A stretch of 64,000 bases of DNA from Sisyra terminalis (taxonomy: Eukaryota; Arthropoda; Insecta; Neuroptera; Sisyridae), in the NCBI GenBank assembly GCA_958496175.1, contig OY292279.1, forward strand, positions 7,130,001 through 7,194,000. Direction: 5' to 3'. Positions 1 through 11,526 of the stretch are shown here, in pieces; position 1 is the first letter of the stretch, and each line of letters opens with the position of its first letter. The position numbers and the translations under genes are program-made. The notes under the pieces are model-generated. The model did not search any database. It was not told the DNA's origin and saw only the letters and a list, made by a program, of their open reading frames with translations.

Positions 1-3
1 AGT

Positions 4-171
4 TCCAAGGTTTATAAAATACACATGTGGCCTCATGGTGGCTACGTGATGGATACGTGACGTATCCAGAAGAAATTCGTACATATCTTCAGGCTGATCA
101 ATTTCAAAACTCTTTGTATGACGTCATTGTTTTTTCTAATGGAGCAACCTGTGTAATTTACAAACCTTGGA
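4..171. mobile_element. Short palindromic MITE, family A
   Basis: The ends are inverted copies of TCCAAGGTTTRTAAA, and similarity continues inward on both arms. A second, one-sided copy of the same terminus lies at 11765-11838, which shows that this is an interspersed family. There is no coding capacity. I did not find a convincing target-site duplication because the window begins only three bases upstream. Confidence 0.6.
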
Positions 172-175
172 TGAG

Positions 176-655
176 TTCAGCGTTTTAACCACGCTTGGAA
201 TGTTCAGCTAGTGGATTTCAAGGTCAGAGACCCTGCTTTGTGAATTTTTTACTATTTTTAAGATACATCGGAATGTATACTTGTAAACCTACCAGAAATA
301 ATTTTCTCAATAAACGGAAAAATCGCATCAAAACCCGTCGCTAGTTAGGAACTAAGTACACACTAAAACTAATACTTTTTTTAGCCACTAGACGTCGTGA
401 CTAAAGTAATCAGTTCCCAATGGTGATGAGTTAATGGGGAAAAAAAAACTTAACATAAGGTTTATTCTGTGGTACAGTTCAGCGTTTTAACCACGCTTGG
501 AATGTTCAGCTGATTTCAAGGTCAGAGACCCTGCTTTGTGAATTTGTTACTATTTTTAAGATACATCAGAATGTATACTTGTAAACCTACCAGAAATAAT
601 TTCCTCAATAAACGGGAAAATCGCATCAAAATCCGTTGCTAGTTAGGAACTAAGC
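176..655. repeat. Tandem direct duplication of about 180 bp
   Basis: The stretch 176-354 (starting TTCAGCGTTTTAACCACGC, ending AGTTAGGAACTAAG) recurs at 477-655 with a few substitutions and a five-base deletion near the start. About 120 bp of unrelated sequence lies between the copies. The first copy abuts the MITE at 4-171. Confidence 0.85.
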
Positions 656-3600
656 GGATATATATGGGCATACACCCGGTGGCTATACTTTAGGCAAGAA
701 TATCCCAAAATATATAGAATATTTCTTTGTAGGATATTTCATTCCCTACATCTTTTCTTCGGGGTTTTCCCCAATTTTTCTAGTCCCTAAGGATATCTTG
801 TATATTTATTTTTTTGCTTAACTATAAAGTTTCTTTGTGCCTCGAAGAATCTAGAACTTTTGGCATTGCTTTCTGCTTACCAGGGAAAATCGTTAAGTTA
901 AGGCTTTCGAAGGAATCCAGTCTGTAAAGTTTGATAATTACCTTTTTGTTCTTAAGTTTTATGACTTAAATTGAAAATTGAAGTGGTAATCAAAGTTTAT
1001 ATATTTCGGAAACATTCTCTAATTTATTTATAGATAATAGAAGTTGGCGAACAAAGGTTATTGGCAATTCATGTAGATTAGCGTCTTTTTTTCACTTTAA
1101 AACAATGCATAATGTTGTAATGACTGAAACGTGGAGATATTTTTTTTTATTATTGTTAATTGATTTTTATTAGGCCAAAGGAAACGACCTAAATCGCCAA
1201 TGAAGATAAGAATTTCCATCGTTGAAACCTATTGAAATAAATTCTTTTAACATTTCCTTACGTAAATACTTACAATTTGTTCTCGTACATTATTGTGAAA
1301 AATTTGTTCTTCTAAGGGAACTTCTTCATCCACCTCGTCCATTATACTCTGGATATGCCAATTCATCTATTGTTTATATTTTGTGCATAACAATAACTGC
1401 AATTTAATTGATCAGAGCAAATATAAACTGTTAAACGAGCACTGCGTAACATTTTCTCACTGTTAACACAAAATTTATTTGATTTTTTCGTAATTTTTGC
1501 GTTCAAATTTCAAAATAACTCAAAACTATGACATTTCAAATGCATAGAAAAAAGATCAACACTTGGGTTTGTAAATGGGTTACGATGTGGCATCATAGAG
1601 GTCGGTTTTATTTATTTGGAATAACTAATTAGCATATTTTTATGTGAAAATTTCCCGTTAGAAGCACCAAACTTGACACAAACCAGCTGATGTGATGTTC
1701 GCTGGACGCGGCGTAAATACGTTATAATTTTTGGTCGCTCAATTTTTCAATTATTCTAGTAGTGGAAGTTAGGGGAATTTGGTTTCTCCCTGCTTATGAC
1801 GCTCGGCAATGCTGGGCGCAGGCGCAATTCGAGCGCTCAATTTGAAATATGATGCTCATACATGAAAGAATCATGAGAATTTAAAAAAAAGTACAACACA
1901 ATCGATGATCGTATGAAAATTGAATGAATTGTATTATTTAATGACATTTTTATGTTTTGAAAATCCTTTAAAATTATTTACACTCCACACAATGTGTTCA
2001 TTGAGTACAAAATTTGACCAAAACAAACGAAACGTCAACGTTCCTTGATCAAAGTTTATCAACGTCTAGCTATATCGTACATCAGAATTTAACATTAAAA
2101 TTTCGATCAAACTAAAACAATAACGAACTTAATTTTTACTTTAGAGATTGCTCAACGTTATTCAACCCTTGAATCTCAAAAAAAAAATATGAAGACATGT
2201 TATATAAGTAACAAATTTCTATCGGTTTTTTAAATACATTAAACAATTAAAGACCAAAATATTTGTAAATCAGAGTTTTTTTTTAGTTTCTAAGAACTGA
2301 TATTCAATTTCTAAATGCAAATTGCTACCTATAATGTAGTAGAACAATTATTTTAAAGGCAATTTAAATGAAAAAAAAACAAATTCTCATTTCGAAAGCT
2401 TTCATGCCAAACTGGTTGCATAACTGCATAACTGTCGAGCTTTGCGTTGCCATGGTTACATTTGCATTGCACTTAGTTGTCACTTTGTACAAATAAAGTA
2501 TATTGGGTATTAAAAGTAGCAAAATAAATTACACTGTGTCAATATAAAGTACAATTTATTTTACTTTGGCATTAAAATCATAGTTTGCATTACTTTTAGC
2601 GACTTTTAACATGTAATTAGCATTGTTAAACAGCTGTACAGCATCTTTCCAATCTATATTTAAACTTATTTCCATTGTATTTTTCACGAAAACTCTTACA
2701 ATCAACCTTTTTTTTTGTTTATTATATGTAAAACGAATTCCAGGGAAATCAAATCGTATTTTCAGGTACTTTATTTATCTTATAAAGTATTGAGTACCAT
2801 TATCCTAAATAATATATAATACCTTATGGGTGTAAGCCGTAATTGTGCTTTACTTTTCATTTGATTCACCACTTTTGAGTATGGTAAATAATAACAATAA
2901 AATATGATTTGGTCATTTTATAAAAATAATTATTTTTACGGAAATATCAATCTTTTATTATTTTATTAGATAAGTTAATTGGAAGGTGCAAGTGTTATTG
3001 AGACTTATAATTGAATTTTTCGGTTCAGACAAAAATTGTCGATCATTACCACATCAATTTAAAGAATTAAGATGGTTGATTGTTTCCAATTGGGCTATTG
3101 AGGAATAGATACATTTTTTTTTCGAGAAAAATCAATCAAATTAATGTGGGATGCAATTTTCAGAAATAATATCAAGGACACGAAAGGATTAACAACAAAA
3201 ATCAGTAAATAAGAGCACCCGTAAATCAATAAACTTAGAGTGACAAGAAAAATGACAAATAAACTAACAATCTTATCATTTTATTTGTATTTATACAAAC
3301 GGAACAATTACTGATATTGATTTATGTATACAAACTATTGTTTAATATTCAAAAAACGCTTGTACAATGTTTAAACGATTTGTACCAAAAATAAATTATG
3401 TTTTAATAGAATATATTAATTCAATTCAACTTTTCCCATCAAAACTTCAGAATGGATTGTTTCAAAGCTTTTTGTACAATTAAAATGCATTGAATAATAG
3501 TTAGTACGACCTTAAGTCTTTTGATGAACTTACCGGAAGTGTTATTGGGAAATTGTTTTAAAATTATATCGAAAGGCTTAGAAAGAAAATGCTTTTATAA

Positions 3601-6600
3601 GTAACGGAGAATCCTAACTGATCAAGGAGAATAGTGGCTATGAAATATCCAAAAGAAATAGAAAAGAAAATTATAAATGTAAACTTGAATGATAATGAGA
3701 AAATCAATGTAGAAAACGCAAAGTGAGATGAAAGTTTCGTCGATTGAATTTTTTGGATATTGAAAATAATAATCATATTTTTTGCCTACGGTACTATATC
3801 GGAGAAATATAAATGTATAAAATTTTAATCTGTAGTACCAAAAATTGCTTTGATAATTATTAAACTTATCTAATTGTTGACTAAGCAAATGAATATAAAA
3901 TTTGTTGTCTATTCGTCAGCCTATTTTAATTCTATAACTGGAATTCATTAAATTATGAAAATTATTCGTATTTGGAGTAATAAACAACAGGACACAACAT
4001 TTGCAGCCTCAAAAATTCAATTTTTATGTGAATAAAAATTTGCAACACGTGAAAACAAAATTTTAAAAGCTTTTTTGGAATATAAACTTATATTATCGTT
4101 TGTTTTTTTCTCTGGAAAGATAACTAAATAATCAAATTTCTATCTGAAGATTTCAAAACTTTGATAATGTACCAATTATAAGAAATCAAAGCAAAGACAA
4201 ATTTACTATAAATTTTCGTTTTGTTTTTCCATGCAAGTGAATGCAAAATCTTCTTAACCACAATTAAGTAAAGGACGTTTCAGAAAAAAATATTCTGTTC
4301 CAGAGAAAAAACCACTCCTTATATCCTTCCTTTGTAATTAAAAATATGCATTGTAACTATCGCTGTTTTCTTGTACAAAGGACATTTTTTCCACAAAACT
4401 TTTCACATAAGGGCATTGTTTAATAATTCGAAGAAAAATTCAGCCCTTCTGAGGAAAACTCACCCTTTAAAAACGACTAATTTCAGGATCAAAAATCTGC
4501 AACCATTTTAGCCTCTTTAACTTTTCGTAGTGATTTTCCACTCAAATATCCATTAAATGCAACATCTCTTTATGGATTAGATATATTCTGTAAATTTTTA
4601 AGTAATAAACCATTCCTTATATCCTTTTTTTGGAATTGAAAATTGCCCTTTTCGAAACTTTAAAATAGAATTGTGGTTGTCCTGGAAAACGATCAATTTC
4701 AGAGTAAATTTTCTGCATGCATTAATCTTCTTAGTATTTCGCTTTGTTCTCCAAATAATTTTATCACTAAATGCATCAAATATATGTTTATGCAATTACA
4801 TTAACGATGATGCTCACTGGGTTGCATATAAAATATACGATTAACAATTAGGCAACTAGAAATGCTAAGTGTATTGATTAAACATAAAAGTATTAAGTAT
4901 AAATGATGTTGAAATGTAAGGAAATAATTTACCCAGAATTTTGACAGAAGAGATCATTTTTGGTAAAAATTTATGGATTATTATGTTTCACTATATTGCC
5001 TTACAGCGAATGATGCAACGCAAATAATATAGAACTATTTGAGAAATTATATTGTTAATTAAAATAAAACAAACACACATTTTTCATATTCATCTTTATT
5101 TATGTTAGTCATATAATTTTCTTTGTCATCTAAACATGTCAGTTGATAATACAATTATGTAGGTACATAAATACAGATTTTAAATCCGTATTTTCACAAC
5201 ATATTGACATTTATTTAAATATTCTAATTATATTAATAGTATTAATCATTGTAATCATAAAATAATCATTGAAATAAATTATCAATTTGCGAATTTTGCA
5301 AAAAAATAGTGTAATACTATAATAAAAAAAAAAACAAACAGAAAAAAAAATACTTACAAAACTTTACAATGTTACCATCAAATCATTTTAAATGGCAATT
5401 AAAATTAATGTAACTAAAAATAAAATACTTTATATATTATTATATTTATATTATGTAAAAATAACAATTGATTTAATTTCTTTCATATTTTTCATATTAT
5501 CACGATAATATTTATAAAGTAACGTAAATTGCCATTTTGTTTTTAATTCTACTGAGCAAATATAGAAGTTTAAATTATAAAATTATAAATTTAATCATCA
5601 GAATCACCATCAAACTTTTTTTCTCTTTAATGCAGTACCATTTTTATCACGTAGGTCATGATATAATTATTTGCCATTCAAGGAATCGATTAAGTCTTTA
5701 ATCGATTAATCTGATGATAAAATTTATACATTGAAAGGGTTTCAATTAATAAATTTGGAGTAATTTTTAAAAAGCTGCCCAACAAAAAATAAATGCGATC
5801 TAAATATTTGTTTTTTTGTCTAAACCCTTGTGTAATACTGTACTTATTATAATAACCATAGTTTGGAATCTTCGTTTAAGATCTAAAAAAGAAAAATATT
5901 TTTGACTGTTTTTCTTTTTTTAGAATAATAAGGTAACACACTATAACGACAATACTTTGGGAATTCAAGCATGTTGGTGGGTTCTAGGCGCACGAACCTA
6001 GGTTCGAATATTTGGTGTTTTAATCTAATTTAATCGAAAGATTAGAATGGAAAAGTTGCGAAACTTGTTACTATATTGAATAAAATCCCGCTGAAACTAT
6101 AAGAAGAAGAAATGTGATTAATTGGTAGTTGAATTTTTTCGGGATAAGGTAATTAGTCACCTAATAAGGTTATTATTGAAAAAGTCAGAATTCTTTCATT
6201 TAGGATCGCTTTTCATTGAATAAAATTCCAAATTTGTTATTGGATTTTGATAGATCAGATGATTAGTGATTTTGATCAATACACCAAGATTACCTTAAAA
6301 CATGAGGATCAAAGGATTAATTATTCCTTTTTAATTATATAAACTGGTGCCTATGTTTAGGAAAGCATCATTTTCAAGAACAGTTCAACTTTTAGGTTTA
6401 AATTTACAAGGAAAAAAAGTGTTTCAAAAGTGATAGATTCAAAGTAAAATAGAAGGACAGGAAATTGTAAAAAGAATGGAAGTTAAGATTAGAAGATTTA
6501 TTTGATTAAGAAATATAACGAGAACCGAAGAAAATAAAGAGAACCATAAGAGGATGTTTCAGGATAGAAAAACCAAAAGGAAGGATATGAATCATAAGAA

Positions 6601-6823
6601 TTAAGGAAATATAATCGGTTTTTAAAATATCTGCTTATTGATCCATAATAAACATATAGATATTTGGAATTGGTACATTATCAGCGTTAATTTTTGGTGA
6701 TTTCTGAGCTCCTTTGGAAACATAGTCGTAACTAGTTTGGCAACTTTTCCACCCAATTTTTTATCCAAGTATTGGTTTTATAGTATGAAGAATTACATCT
6801 AGTTTTAATTTATTTTTTAACAG

Positions 6824-6865
6824 CACATCGATTAAGTTTCATTCAATTGGAACGAAACGTTATAA
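6824..6865 (+). ncRNA. Decayed hammerhead-like motif
   Basis: A five-pair stem (GTTTC at 6836-6840 with GGAAC at 6849-6853, one G-T pair) is followed directly by GAAACGTTA. This is the same right half as the better motifs at 26.86 and 57.2 kb. The left catalytic box is damaged: CGATTAA stands where CTGATGAA is expected. Likely a relic; chance is possible. Confidence 0.3.
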
Positions 6866-9800
6866 TAAAAATTATTCAATTATACAGAAAAATAATTATT
6901 GTAATATTGTTTTGATTTTTTTTCTCATTTATTTTGATATTTTTTTTTTTGGCATTTTTATTAATTACATAATTTAATTTTACACATTCGATATTTCAAT
7001 TAAAATTTCTAAGTATTGATTATTTACAAAAAGAAAATCTTTTCAGGCTTTAGATTCCAAGTGAAATATTTTGAAATTGATATCTCAATTTAAAAGGATA
7101 AAACGTATTCCTACCAGACAAGTAGCAATAAGGATGTTATTTATATTTTAAAAAAAATATTTGAGGAAATTAATTATTTGTTGCGAACATTGAATTTTTA
7201 TTATTTATGAGCTTGAACGGATATTAGGCCAAAAGTACTGAGCTTTTATTGAAAGGAAATCAATGAAAAATATTATTTTTTTCAGCTTAACGGTTTTAAT
7301 TCAGGAAATCAATACTCAGAATATTTCAACTTTCGTTTCTCTGTCTCTTGTTTGAAGCTCATTTCTTAAAAAAGACTATTTAAAATTTAAATATTTGGAA
7401 ATAGTTTTCATTTTTAATAACTATGTTTTATTATCATACTTATTTATATTTTTTTGTTACTTTGTAAAATATTCATAATCAAATCTTTTCTTATCTATTT
7501 TATAATAAAAGTATTGTTTTGTCTATCACAAGTTAAAGTCAAGGCTTATATAAGAACGACTTAGTTTTTTTTTTCTTCTTTAAATCCTTTCTCAAATCGC
7601 ACCCCAAAAAATAAATAGATAAAATTTTAAATTTTTTATAAAATTTTCAATAAACAAACTCTTAATCAATAATTACTTTCATTAGTGTAATTATCACAAG
7701 AAAGTGTAGAAACAACCCTCATTTTACATTCAAGTATTTTCTTGAGAATTAGCAATCGAAACCAGTGCTTATTGATAGTGGAAAATATGAAAATTTACGA
7801 TTGCCATTTGTTACTTAAATAATTTTCTTTTTTAAATTATTCTTAGAAATAATTTCATAAATGTTACAAAAAGAAGAGAATTAAAGTAACAATTGTCAGT
7901 CGTTTACAAATAAATAGAATGGTTTCTGCTTAAACACTTGATTTGCTAATTAAATGCTAAAATTTCAATAAAAGTGCCAAATTTTTTCTAAAATATTTCA
8001 ATAAAATTTATTTTTCTTTACTATTTCAACTACTAGAAAATAGCTACGGGGATATTTGAAAACATCCACGCATTCATTAATTTGTTCTTTCATAAAATTA
8101 TTTTTAGGTGTTTCAAATAAATATAGTTTGTTATAACAATTTAGTATTAATCATCCAATAACAGAGAAATATTTGTTAAAAAAAACATTAATTAATCTGA
8201 TTTTTTTTTCAAGAAATCCTCTTTTCATTTTCATCATTTTCTTAATATTTTCAAATCTAACATTGACATATAGATATAAAATTACAAGTTTTATTTTTCC
8301 CCACAAGTGGCCACACATTTATAATGAATTTTGGTGGGAATAAAATATTAAGAAAATTCTGAAACTCATTCCAAACAAAATAGGTATAATAAAATAAACT
8401 TATTATAATTTTTTTTCTTTAATAGTACATCAATTTTAAGTTATATGTTTGTTTTAAGTCTTAATTATTCTGTTTAACGTGAGATATAGGTATTTTTTTA
8501 TAAATTAGTTTAGCTAATTGGATAATCAACTTAGATTATAAGAAAATCAAATGAGATTCGGCGATTAAACAGGAAAATTCTTTGGAAAATAAAGGATATT
8601 GTTGGGACATTAAAAATATATTTGTTCGAATTTTTATAGAAACTAAATCATGAAAATTTGAAAACAATAAGTTAGGAGATTTGATTGGTTTATTACAGTG
8701 CTATTTTTTTCAATTTTTCATTCAAAATTTTTCGAGCCTACAAGTTCTTCCCAAACAAATGTCTGTTTTTTGGTTGCCAGTTTTTCCAATACATTCCATT
8801 AAGCATCTAAACTTTAATTGGTATGTTAAAAATTAAAAATGTTGAAAACTTTTGAACAAAGAGATTCAGAATCCAAGTTCTAATAAAAGTTTATTGATAT
8901 TTCTATCTTTCACCAACGCATTTATGTCTTTCTTTGTGAATTTGTAATGGTTGAATTTTCTTTCATATTTCTAGTGAAAGTATCTTTTTTAACTTTAAAT
9001 TTTTTAAGATTTTAGCTGTTCATATGTTAAAATTATTCTGAAGGTAACCAATTCTGTATTGAAAAAAATATTGATTTTCGTTACGAAATTGAAAGATATA
9101 GCACTGAAAATTTTGATAAGATTTCTATCAGTTGTTGCTTTGAACCTGGAAGAATTTTCCTACTTAAATAGTAGGAAATAAGGAGAAGGAAGCTCAAGGC
9201 TTTCGTTTAATAGTACTCGCAAATAGTATGGTGATATTAAAACCCAAATAAATTAATATACCTATAGTAACCAAAAACATATTCGTTGTGTTAAAATATT
9301 CCATTTTTCGAAAAAAAAATTTGCAAACATTTTTTTTTAACAAAAATATAACTATCTCTACATTTTTTTTTAATACTTTTCCTAATCTTTGGTTTAACAT
9401 TAATATTTTTGTATTTTTATTAACTATTATTGTTTTTTTCCGATTGTAAGTTCCTTGATTTCTGGTACAAAGTTATGGCAATAATCCAGAAATGCACAAC
9501 AATGATCATACGGCTCGTTATATAATTTATTTTATAGTTATTTTTTTTAAAATAAAGATATCAGTGAAAACTTTTATAAGACCTCAACAATTTTTGAAAA
9601 TAACGAAAATATTGTATCATTTTTTTCGAATAGGAAAATCGAAAGATTTGATTTGAAAATTTGAAAATATTGCAAAACTAAATGGAGGAAAGTGGAAACT
9701 AAACTATATATAGTTCAGGCAAATTGTGATTTTAATTTTAAGTGGAAGATAATAAGCTTAGATTCGCTTGAATAAAAAAAACTGTTATTGGAAAAAAAGT

Positions 9801-11065
9801 TTTTCGCTTACTGAACAGTTAACACTATATTTAAAGTGTATAAAGACGAATAATGGGCAAATTTTATAAAAGATAATTTACTTAAAGTAAATTACAAGCA
9901 CACATGGTAACACAATATAGGTTAATATTTAAATGTAGATAATTATCACTTCTTTGGGTCTTAACTTGAAAATAAAAGATTGTATTAGAAAAATAGTTCA
10001 AGTTGTAGAAAATTTTACTCCAAACAATTCTTATTACGACAAAATAAACCATAGAAGACAAAAGAAATAAAATATTCACGAGAGACGACAAATTTAGGGG
10101 TTGGTTTTGAGATTCAAATGATTTTGAAGCAAATTTTTAAATCTTTAAAGCAATTATTAATCCAGTTTCATTTTAAATTTAAAAAAATAAAATGTTTAAT
10201 TGATTTTAAATTAAAAAAAAAAACAAGTGTATGAACTTCTTGGAAAATGGAAGATCTGGTGGAAAAAATAAGAATTAATTGACGGGAAAGCAAAATTGAG
10301 CAATCGATGTTGAGAAATCTTCAAACGAAAACTCGAACTTCTGTAATATTTTTGAGCAAATCTTTAAGAAATCCTTGCCAATATCCATGCGAAATTCAAC
10401 TTATTATCTTCCATCCCAAAATCAACCCTCAACTTCGTTTTGTCTGACCTATAGCGAGATTTAATATTTGGTATTATATACAAATAGTATAACAACATGA
10501 AACACATGGTTCCTGGCATTTTCAACTAGAAAAGTCGATCAACCTTTGCCACTAATTTCATATAATAATATTAACATATTAAGTTATCACACTCAAGCTT
10601 TTACATCTAACTTTTCATTTAAAAACTACCACTTAGTACTTAATTTAGTAAATTCTTAGAGTCGGGCAGCTAAAGTTACAGGAAACTAGAACTACAACGA
10701 AAAAATAACTTATAGGAATTCCAAATGAAATTTGGATGGATACTCGATGACCAGTGCAGTAAAAAGTATATTGTGCGCAAAATCCTATACTATAGTGACA
10801 AATTGCATTTTGGAACAAAAAAATAAAGATTTCCATTTAATGTTTGAACCTTAAAAATGGCCGGTTTGATTTCAGTATTCTCATATCCATCAAACTATTT
10901 ACAAAACAAGTGTAATTCTATATTCTATTTTTTACAAATTGACGCTATTTTTTTCTTTTGCTATTCTATTGGATGTGGGGAAATTTGAGTAGGGGATATG
11001 ATGATTTTTCAAATATAGGAACAAAACTAAAATCGTACTTGAAATACAGACTAAGTATTTGATTC

Positions 11066-11071
11066 TTTATT
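11066..11071 (-). other. Candidate poly(A) signal, long isoform
   Basis: AATAAA on the minus strand, about 285 bases after the stop codon at 11356. It is the first exact AATAAA I found downstream of the terminal exon. In DNA this AT-rich the hexamer is also expected by chance. Confidence 0.3.
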
Positions 11072-11355
11072 ATTTTTTTTTATTGAATTTAAGCTACACA
11101 TATTAATTAGAGGGCACGAACGTGAATATTCACGAATTTTTTTCAAAGGAAGAGAGATTAATTACTAGATGAAGGAAAATTATCAAAAATCAAAATGTGT
11201 ACAATTTTTCTTTGAAAATATAACATGTTTAAATACAATTTTATACTAGACTATAAATAATTTATATTTTTAGTTAAAAACTATCGTTAAATTTATACTT
11301 ATAAACTTACTATGAAAGATCTGAATGTGGCAGAGTAATGAATTTGTTGGTGACT

Positions 11356-11526
11356 TTAGAAGTCGTCCATGATCTCCATTTTGAAATGGCCGTTGGTACC
11401 ACGTGGTGTATATGTTTGGGGAGATCGGCCCAAATTCATTATTTGGGGGCCCATGTCATCGTCATCGTCGGATGATAGGTTGTCGTGATATTCACCTAGG
11501 CCTCCGTTGTCTTCGACATCCGATGA
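11356..11526 (-). CDS. Transporter exon 8: alternative last exon, acidic C-terminal tail
   Basis: The acceptor TTCTTTAG is followed by an open frame of 56 codons and TAA, joining in phase 0 to exon 6 and giving residues 692-747. The tail is hydrophilic: an Asp/Ser-rich stretch (SSDVEDNGG, then LSSDDDDDM), a TPRGTNGHF segment, and the end KMEIMDDF. Coding is supported by lower A+T than the flanks, an intact frame and an exact phase match. It probably forms the cytoplasmic sorting or partner-binding tail of the long isoform. If exon 7 were included, its stop codon would block this exon, so the two are mutually exclusive unless an unseen donor exists in exon 7. Confidence 0.85.
   Translation of the reverse strand, partial: SSDVEDNGGLGEYHDNLSSDDDDDMGPQIMNLGRSPQTYTPRGTNGHFKMEIMDDF

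Larger units (their letters stand above)
656..11355. other. AT-rich intergenic DNA, no gene supported
   Basis: Open frames here are at most about 90 codons, rich in Phe, Ile, Lys and Asn, with no recognisable domain, splice-consistent partner or biased codon use, so I regard them as chance. Small items inside are a possible polyadenylation signal for the transporter near 11066, a tRNA-like box near 6001, and a decayed hammerhead-like motif near 6824. Confidence 0.6.

Noticed and set aside
5711..5740. CTGATGATAAAATTTATACA followed by GAAA as another hammerhead candidate
   Set aside because: No stem II pairing exists between the two boxes.
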